Part shown: positions 26,812-32,500 of the stretch, one piece after another
Layout of the letters: each line of letters starts with the position of its first letter
Numbering within the stretch: position 1 is the first letter of the stretch
Assembly: GCA_963575745.1 (NCBI GenBank)
Contig: CAUYUJ010018463.1
Span: 145,001-177,500 of the forward strand
Length of the DNA stretch: 32,500 nt
From: Prorocentrum cordatum
Lineage: Eukaryota; Sar; Dinophyceae; Prorocentrales; Prorocentraceae
Direction of reading: 5' to 3'
The notes under the pieces: model-generated
Told to the model about the DNA's origin: nothing
Database searches by the model: none
The model's input: only the letters and a program-made list of their open reading frames with translations
Program-made: the position numbers and the translations under genes

Positions 26812-26950
26812 TGACTCGAAACGGGCGTTCCCGCCAGAGTGCTTTTTGGCCTTTAAAGTTACCCAATCGAGCTGAGATCAAGATGGCGAGCGAGAATAAG
26901 ATCGAATATCACGGGAAAAAATACTAGAGCTCAAACGAATTGTTGAACTC
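26812..26950 (+). repeat. T1 tail block, truncated
   Basis: CTCGAAACGGGCGTTCCCGC, GTGCTTTTTGGCCTTTAAAG, CGAGCTGAGATCAAGATGGC, ACTAGAGCTCAAACGAATTG, then cut by an H copy before the CAACTAGCTC part. Confidence 0.8.
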
Positions 26951-27010
26951 GGAACCGGCGGTAAACCGTCAACCAGGTTACCGCCGGGCACCTCGTAGAG
27001 CTCTTTTCTT
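26951..27010 (+). repeat. H repeat (type b), unoccupied
   Basis: GGAACCGGCGGTAAACCGTC-AACCAGGTTACCGCCGGGCA then CCTCGTAGAGCTCTTTTC: a perfect stem apart from the bulged A. Confidence 0.9.
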
Positions 27011-27243
27011 GCACAGCGATCCTCGGAAAACATGAAGGCAGCTTCTAAAGCGAGAGGCGAAAAATTCAAAATATTACGATTTTTCGGTCTCCATCCAAAA
27101 GCGGTTCCTGCAAGTCTTTCGATAGTAAAATTGCAGCTACGGACCTGAAAATTTGACTGGCAGACGCGGCATAATCCACTACACGTGAGAAAAATCTTGT
27201 TTATCAAAATGAATTGTCAAATATCTTTCAAATCTTACCAAAA
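27011..27243 (+). repeat. S3 body block, tail missing
   Basis: TTGCACAGCGATCCTCGGAA, GAAGGCAGCTTCTAAAGCGA, CGATTTTTCGGTCTCCATCC, GACTGGCAGACGCGGCATAA. It stops after CAAATATCTTTCAAATCTTA, where the next H copy starts. Confidence 0.8.
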
Positions 27244-27301
27244 TGGGCGCCGGCGGTAAACCGTCAACCTTGGTTACCGCCGGGGAACTCGTAGAGCTTC
27301 C
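27244..27301 (+). repeat. H repeat (type d), unoccupied
   Basis: GGGCGCCGGCGGTAAACCGT-CAACCTTGGTTACCGCCGGG then GAACTCGTAGAGCTTCC. Same loop (CAACCTTGGTT) as the copy split by the short retroelement. Confidence 0.9.
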
Positions 27302-28206
27302 AAGCTCGACTTAAGTTGAGAAAATCGACAGCACCTACCAACATTCTGACTCATAGTGAATATTTTTTGACCTCTGAATACGACAAGCGGACGAGTCTGA
27401 TGTCTGCGAATCGACTCCTGTCATTACCAGCCCCGCAGCCCTCCTCCAGCCCGAGGTCAGTGCAGAAAACCGCAGGTTGAGTGAAGAAACCGAGAGCACT
27501 CTTCAAGATGACTCGACCAATACGAATAATTTCGCGTTCTAGATCGGGCAGCAGATCGAGTTCAGAGCTCTAGATTCGACAAACAAACGCAACTGATGGT
27601 TCTGAATCGGTTTCTCTAAATATCAGCTCTGTAGCTGTCTTCAAGCTAGAGTTAAGTACAGAAAACCGAGAGTTTCTGTCAAGATGACTCGAATAATACG
27701 AATAGGTTTGCGGGCCTAGCTCGGTTCACAGACCGAGTTAAGACCGCTAGATTTAACAGGCGAACGCGCCTAATCATTCAGGATGCGATAGGCGTGCTCA
27801 CCAGCTCTGTAGCTGTCCTACAGCTCGAGGTCAGTGCAAAATAGCGACAGTTTCTGTCAAGATGACTCGAATATACGAATAGGTTTGTGGGCCTGGCTCG
27901 GCTGACAGAACGATTTCAGCCCTCTGGATTCAACAGGCGAACGCGCCTGATAATTCTGCGTACGATGGGTGTGCTTATCAGCTCTGTAGCTCCTACAGCT
28001 CGAGTTAAGTACAAAATACCGACAGTTTCTGTCAAAATGACTCGAATAATACGAATAGATTAGCGGACCTAGCTCGGCTCACAGACCGAGTTCAGACCTC
28101 TGGATTCGACAGGCGAACGCGCGTGATCATTCTGAGTGCGATAGCTGTGCTCACCAGCTCTATAGCTGCCCTAAAGCTCGAGTTAAGTACAAAATACCGA
28201 CAGCGC
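27302..28206 (+). repeat. S1 satellite array, about 5 monomers
   Basis: Phase marks at about 27507, 27683, 27861, 28036 and 28210 (GATGACTCGAATAATACGAA and variants). A shortened unit precedes the first mark: 27466-27500 carries a repeated GTGnAGAAAnCCG element. Confidence 0.84.
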
Positions 28207-28480
28207 GTATCAAAATAACTCGAAACGGCCGATCCCGCCAGAATGCTTTTTGGCCTTCAAAGTTACCCGATCGAGCTGAGATCAAGATGGCGAGCGGGAA
28301 TAAGATCGAATATCACGGGAAAAAATACTAGAGCTCTAACGAATTTTCAAATTTCGAGAACCAAATTTTCAACCGACCAAAAGTCAGCAAAAGTTCCGTC
28401 GAGATTTTTCGTGCCAACTAGCTCCCCAGCGCGCCGGAATTACTCTTAGGCTTCCAGCAACTAGCTTAGGGAAGCTCTAC
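28207..28480 (+). repeat. T1 tail block, complete
   Basis: ACTCGAAACGGCCGATCCCG through GATCGAGCTGAGATCAAGAT, CTAGAGCTCTAACGAATTTT, GTTCCGTCGAGATTTTTCGT, AACTAGCTCCCCAGCGCGCC to GGCTTCCAGCAACTAGCTTA, followed by GGGAAGCTCTACGAGT. Confidence 0.84.
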
Positions 28481-28648
28481 GAGTCACCGACACAAAGTCA
28501 TCACTTTGTCTCTTAAGGCCGGGTCGACCAACTAGCTCCAGCCCGCGCCGGAATTCCTCTAGCTCATCGATACCGATGAGCTCTACGAGGTATTTCGAGA
28601 ACGAAATTTTCAACCGAGCATCAAAAGTTCCGTCGAGATTTTTCTTGC
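28481..28648 (+). repeat. Chimera of S3 tail and T1 tail
   Basis: 28490-28590 is an S3 end (CAAAGTCATCACTTTGTCTC, AACTAGCTCCAGCCCGCGCC, GATGAGCTCTACGAGGTA). 28592-28648 is again T1 (TTTCGAGAACGAAATTTTCA, GTTCCGTCGAGATTTTTCTT). The junctions fall in sequence the two families share, as expected for unequal exchange. Confidence 0.7.
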
Positions 28649-28692
28649 CAACCGTCAACCTTGGTTACCGCCGGGAGACTCGTAGAGCTTCC
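28649..28692 (+). repeat. H repeat (type d), left arm lost
   Basis: CCAACCGTCAACCTTGGTTACCGCC (read in parts) then GGGAGACTCGTAGAGCTTCC. GGCGCCGGCGGTAA is absent, so the core hairpin cannot form. Confidence 0.82.
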
Positions 28693-29400
28693 TAACTCGA
28701 CTTAAGTTGAGAAAACAGACAGGACTTACCAACAATCTGACTTATAGTGAATAGTTTTTGACCTCTAAATGCGACAGACGGACGCGTCTGATGTCTGCGA
28801 ATCAACTCCTGTCGTTACCAGCCCTGCACCCCCCCTACAGCCCGAGTTAAGTGCAGAAAACCGACAGCACCTCTCAGGATAACTCGAACAATAGGGATAG
28901 TTTCGCGGACCTAGTTCGGGCAGCAGACAGAGTTCAGACCTCTGAATTCGACAGGCGGACGCGCCTGATGTCTTCAAATCGATCCCAGTGGTTACCAGCC
29001 ATGCAGCCCCCCTACAGTCCGAGTTAAGTGCAGAGAACCGACATTATCTCGCAAGCGACTCGAACGATTCGAATAGTTTCGCGATTCTAGATCGCAGCAG
29101 GCCGAGATCAAGGCTATGGAGTCGACAGACAAACGCAAGTCATGAGTCTGAGTTGGTGCCTCTGAATATCAGCTCTGCTGTCCTACAGCTCAAGTTAATA
29201 GCAGAAAACCGAGCGTGTCTGTCAAAATGACTCGAATAATACGAACAGGTTGTGGCCCTAGCTCGGCTAGCAGACCGAGTTCAGACCTCTGGGTTCAACG
29301 GGCGCGCCTGATCATTCTGCATGCATTAGCTGTGCCTACCAGCTCTGTAGCTGCCCTAGAGCTCGAGTTATGTTCAGAAAACCGTCAGCGCATATCAAGA
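28693..29400 (+). repeat. S1 satellite array, about 4 monomers
   Basis: Marks at about 28876, 29052, 29226 and 29398. Two adjacent monomers have CAGACG-GACG-CGTCTG (28775-28790) and CAGGCG-GACG-CGCCTG (28952-28967), a compensated pair change. Confidence 0.84.
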
Positions 29401-29774
29401 TGACTTAAAACGGCCGATCCCGCCACAGTGCTTTTCGATATTAATATTCACCCGATCGAGCTGAGATCAAGACGGCGAGCGGGAAAAAGATCGAATATGA
29501 CGGGAAAAAATACTAGAGCTCTAACGAATGTTCAAATTTTCAGAACAAAAATTTCAACCGAGCAAAAGTTGTCAAAAAGTTCAGTCGAGATTTTTCGTGC
29601 CAACTAGCTGTGGGGCGCGCCGGAATTACTCTTAGCTTCCAGCAATCACTTCTAAGCGTCCAAAATCCGGATAGCGAAGCCAAGCGCGGAACGCCGCACG
29701 GGGACCTCTGCCAGGCCGTCTGAAACGATGCGCGGGACGCTGGAAACCTCGCAGGAGGAGCTTGCAGAAGCACT
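29401..29774 (+). repeat. T1 tail block plus linker
   Basis: T1 runs from CGGCCGATCCCGCC to GGCGCGCCGGAATTACTCTT and AGCTTCCAGCAA (29645). 29646-29774 is a linker without other copies except GATGCGCGGGACGCTGGAAA..CTCGCAGGAGGAGCTTGCAG, shared with 24758-24800. No gene. Confidence 0.78.
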
Positions 29775-29830
29775 GGCAACCGGCGGTAAACCGTCAACCA
29801 GGTTACCGCCGGGACCCTCGTAGAGCTCTT
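29775..29830 (+). repeat. H repeat (type b), unoccupied
   Basis: GGCAACCGGCGGTAAACCGT-CAACCAGGTTACCGCCGGGA then CCCTCGTAGAGCTCTT. Confidence 0.88.
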
Positions 29831-30081
29831 TTCTTGCAGGGCGCTTCTCGGGACACACGGAGGAAGAGTCTCGAGGAAGACCCAAAAACTTAAAAAATTA
29901 CGATTTTACGTTGTCATCCAAAGACGGTTTCGCCAAGTCTTTTAATAGTAATAATGCACCTACAGACCTGAGAATTGACTGACAAACGCGGAACAACCCA
30001 CTTCAGGTGCGAAAAATACCAGTTCTCAAAACGAATGTTCAAATCTTTCACAAAGTTCGTCCAACCGACCCAAAGTTCGCA
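29831..30081 (+). repeat. S3 body block, tail missing
   Basis: TTGCAGGGCGCTTCTCGGGA, TTACGATTTTACGTTGTCAT, GACGGTTTCGCCAAGTCTTT, CTGACAAACGCGGAACAACC, AACCGACCCAAAGTTCGCAC. Confidence 0.78.
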
Positions 30082-30141
30082 CTGGCGCCGGCGGTGAACC
30101 GTCAATCTGGTCACCGCCGGGAACCTCGTAGAGCTCCTTGC
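30082..30141 (+). repeat. H repeat (type c), unoccupied: empty-site paralogue of LINE-C
   Basis: GGCGCCGGCGGTGAACCGTC-AATCTGGTCACCGCCGGGAA then CCTCGTAGAGCTCCTTGC. Both flanks match the LINE-C flanks. Stem GGCGGTGAACC/GGTCACCGCC carries a G-C pair where types b and d have A-T. Confidence 0.9.
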
Positions 30142-30520
30142 ATTCGTGAGAAAGCTCAGCATGTAAGCGGGAGCTTCTGGGAGCTTTTCTACAAAATTTT
30201 CGAGTTAAGATTTTTCGGAGTCAACATGAAGTCGGTTCCTCCAAGTGAACTGGTACTGAAAATGACTCTAGAGGGCTGAGCTGCTCAGGGAACAAAGTTT
30301 ATATGTCAGTGCTCGGAGTGAAATTCTGCTTCCTTAAAATGAATTGTCAAATATCTTTCAAAAAATTGAAAAACCACCCCAAAGTTGCCATATTGTCCGC
30401 CTCGGCTGGGCCAACTAGCTCCACCCCGCGCCGGAATTCCTCTAGCTCATCGATGCCGAAGAGCTCTACGAGGTACTAGCTCTGGGGCGCGCCGGAATTA
30501 CTCTTAGCTTCCAGCTATAA
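30142..30520 (+). repeat. S3 body block with tail
   Basis: GAAGTCGGTTCCTCCAAGTG, GAGGGCTGAGCTGCTCAGGG, AAATTGTCAAATATCTTTCA-like block, AACTAGCTCCACCCCGCGCC, GAAGAGCTCTACGAGGTA. A second short tail piece, GGGGCGCGCCGGAATTACTC, follows. Confidence 0.82.
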
Positions 30521-30575
30521 CTGGCGCCGGCGGTGAACCGTCAACCTGGTCACCGCCGGAAACCTCGTAGAGCTT
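30521..30575 (+). repeat. H repeat (type c), unoccupied
   Basis: ACTGGCGCCGGCGGTGAACC-GTCAACCTGGTCACCGCCGG then AACCTCGTAGAGCTTC: the exact ten-base LINE-C target TCAACCTGGT in its uncut form. Confidence 0.9.
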
Positions 30576-30860
30576 CTCTCACTAGTACGAGTGCAGAGAA
30601 TCGACACAGAATCAAAAAATGGATATTTTTCGAAAATCTTGAAATTCGATTTTTTTCGAGGTTCATATTCGCTCAGTTCCTGGAAGTCAGCTCATGCAAA
30701 AATGCATCGAGAGAGCTGAGCTGCTGTCAGAGAGGAGTTCATATGCTAATGCTCGGCGTAAAAATCTGCTTTTTCAAAATAAATGGTCAAATATCTTTCA
30801 AAAAATCGCAAAACCACCCAAAAGTTACCACATTGTCCGCCTCGGCCGGCTGGGCCAACT
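30576..30860 (+). repeat. S3 body block, tail missing
   Basis: TTCGATTTTTTTCGAGGTTC, GAGAGAGCTGAGCTGCTGTC, CATATGCTAATGCTCGGCGT, CAAATATCTTTCAAAAAATC, CTCGGCCGGCTGGGCCAACT, then directly the next H copy. Confidence 0.8.
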
Positions 30861-30920
30861 GGGCGCCGGCGGTAAACCGTCAACCTTTGTTACCGCCGGG
30901 GGACTCGTAGAGCTTCCTGA
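30861..30920 (+). repeat. H repeat (type a), unoccupied
   Basis: GGGCGCCGGCGGTAAACCGT-CAACCTTTGTTACCGCCGGG then GGACTCGTAGAGCTTCCTGA. Confidence 0.9.
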
Positions 30921-31647
30921 CAACACATAATGTCAAAAAAAATTGCAGAGAACGAATAATTTTTCAGCCCAACTCAAGTATCAGACCGAGTTCGGACCTC
31001 TGAATGCGACAGACAGACGCGTTTGATGTCTCCGAATCGATTCATGTGATTAACGCCCTGCAGCCCCCCTGCAGCCCGAGTTAGGTGCAGAACGGCGACA
31101 GTAGCTCTGAAGATGACTGGAAGAATACGAACGGTTTCGTGAGTCTGCATCGCGCAGCAGACCGAGTTCAGAGCTCTGGATTCAACAGGCGAACGCGCCT
31201 GATCATTCTGAGTGTGATAGGTGTGCTCACCAGCACTGTAGCTGGCCTGCAGCTCGAGTTAAGTAGAAAATACCGACAACGCGTATCAAGTTGACTCGAA
31301 TAATACGAATAGGTTTGCGGACCTAGCGCGGCTTGCAGACCGAGTTCAGACCTATGGATTCAACAGACGAGCGCGCCTGATGATTCTGCATGCGGTGGGT
31401 GTGCCCACCAGCACTGTAGCTGCCCTACAGCTCGAGTTAAGTAGAAAATACCGACAACGCGTTCAAGTTGATTCGAATAATACGAATAGGTTTGTGGACC
31501 TGGCTCGGCTAGCAGACCGAGTTCAGACCTCTGGGTTCAACAGGCGAACGCGCCTGATCATTTTGCATGCATTAGCTGTGCTTACCAGCTCTGTAGCTGC
31601 CCTAGAGCTCGAGTTATGTTCGAAAAACCGACAGCGCGTATCAAGAT
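30921..31647 (+). repeat. S1 satellite array, about 4 monomers
   Basis: Marks at about 31111, 31291, 31468 and 31645. The last three monomers are nearly alike; the first is diverged (GATGACTGGAAGAATACGAA). Confidence 0.85.
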
Positions 31648-31876
31648 GACTCGAAACGGCCGTTCCCGCCACCGTGCTTTTTGGCCTTCAAAGTTACCCG
31701 ATCGAGCTGAGATCAAGATGGCGAGCGGGAATAAGATCGAATATCACGGGAAAAAATACTAGAGCTCTAACGAATGTTTCAAATTTCGAGAACATAATTT
31801 TCAACCGAGCAAAAGTTGTGAAAAGTTCCGTCGAGATTTTTCGAGCCAACTAGCTGTGGGGCGCGCCGGAATTACT
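31648..31876 (+). repeat. T1 tail block, complete
   Basis: ACGGCCGTTCCCGCCACCGT, GCTTTTTGGCCTTCAAAGTT, GAGATCAAGATGGCGAGCGG, GTTCCGTCGAGATTTTTCGA, GGGGCGCGCCGGAATTACTG. Confidence 0.85.
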
Positions 31877-31917
31877 GGACGCCGGCGGTAAACCGTCAAC
31901 CTTGGTTACCGCCGGGA
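31877..31917 (+). repeat. H repeat (type d), right arm shortened
   Basis: GGACGCCGGCGGTAAACCGT-CAACCTTGGTTACCGCCGGG. It passes straight into AGCCCGAGTTAAGTGCAGAA of an S1 monomer, without CTCGTAGAGCTTCC. Confidence 0.85.
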
Positions 31918-32500
31918 GCCCGAGTTAAGTGCAGAAAACTGACAGCACCTCTCAGGATGACTCCAATTACAGTAGTTTTGCAGACCTAATTCGGGCAGCA
32001 GACAAGTTCCGAGCTCTGGTTTCTGCAGACGGATGATGTCTCTAAATCGATTGCTGTCCCCAGGAGCACTGTAGCCTCCCTAGCAATACCGACAGCACTT
32101 CTCAGGATGACTCGAACAATACGAATAGTTTTGCACCTAGCTCGGGCAGCAGGCCAAGTTCAGTGCTCTTGAGTCAACGAACAAAGGCGCCTGGTTTCCA
32201 ATAGATTTCTGTGACTACGAGCTCTGTAGCTGCCCTACGGCTCGAGTTAGGTACAGAAAACCGAGGGCGCCTATGAAGATGACCCAAATAATACGAATAG
32301 GTTTGCGGACCTAGCTCGGCTCACAGACCGAGTTCAGACCTCTGGGTTCAACAGGCGATCGCGCCTGATCATTCTGCATGCATTAGCTGTGCTTACCAGC
32401 TCTGTAGCTGCCCTGGAGCTCGAGTTATGTTCAGAAAACCGACAGCGCGTATCAAGATGACTCGAAACGGGCGTTCCCGCCACAGTGCTTTTTGGCCTTC
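31918..32500 (+). repeat. S1 satellite array and start of a T1 block, cut by the window end
   Basis: Marks at about 31957, 32106, 32279 and 32456. The last 35 bases (ACTCGAAACGGGCGTTCCCG, GTGCTTTTTGGCCTTC) are the first part of T1. Confidence 0.83.

Overview
The window is eukaryotic repeat DNA with no recognisable host gene. It holds three non-LTR (LINE-type) retrotransposons on the minus strand, one short poly(A)-tailed insertion, and a dense field of modular satellite DNA. The best guess for the source is a dinoflagellate or a related alveolate protist. Two things point there: an interstitial tract of TTTAGGG-type telomere-like repeats, and an unusual RT signature (RTGxxE[SA]P plus [WF]ADN) that I recall from dinoflagellate RT-like gene models. 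That recollection was not checked and the taxonomy is an inference.

Layout. 1-4915: LINE-A, 3' end cut by the window edge, broken by nonsense codons and frameshifts. 4916-5283: short satellite spacer. 5284-9423: LINE-B, truncated at its 5' end and broken. 9424-12592: S2 satellite (about 150-180 bp monomers) with a 15-nt G run, a 112-nt A run, an inverted block and a 286-bp short retroelement. 12593-13697: a hairpin repeat, telomere-like DNA, an unclassified stretch and a separate ~104-bp satellite. 13698-18418: S1 satellite (about 178-bp monomers) in higher-order units. 18419-24356: LINE-C, full length, both ORFs open, with a 10-bp target-site duplication. 24357-32500: more S1 and S3 units.

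How the parts relate. Nearly every module starts with a ~60-bp head called H here, whose core is a hairpin (GGCGGTAAACC...GGTTACCGCC). Each module then has a body (an S1 array or an S3 block) and usually a shared tail ending CGCGCCGGAATT. All three LINEs and the short element sit in the loop-3' stem region of an H copy, in one orientation. Other H copies in the window give the empty site, so the LINE family appears to target this hairpin.

The most interesting protein-level signal is the C-terminal RNase H-like domain of the LINEs. Its conserved blocks run in circularly permuted order (D70-D134-D10-E48 in E. coli RNase HI terms) in LINE-B and LINE-C, with near-identical spacing; LINE-A shows the same first half before the window ends. 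LINE-A and LINE-C also have ORF1 and ORF2 in one frame separated by a single UGA followed by C, and all three RTs carry ADN instead of ADD in motif C.
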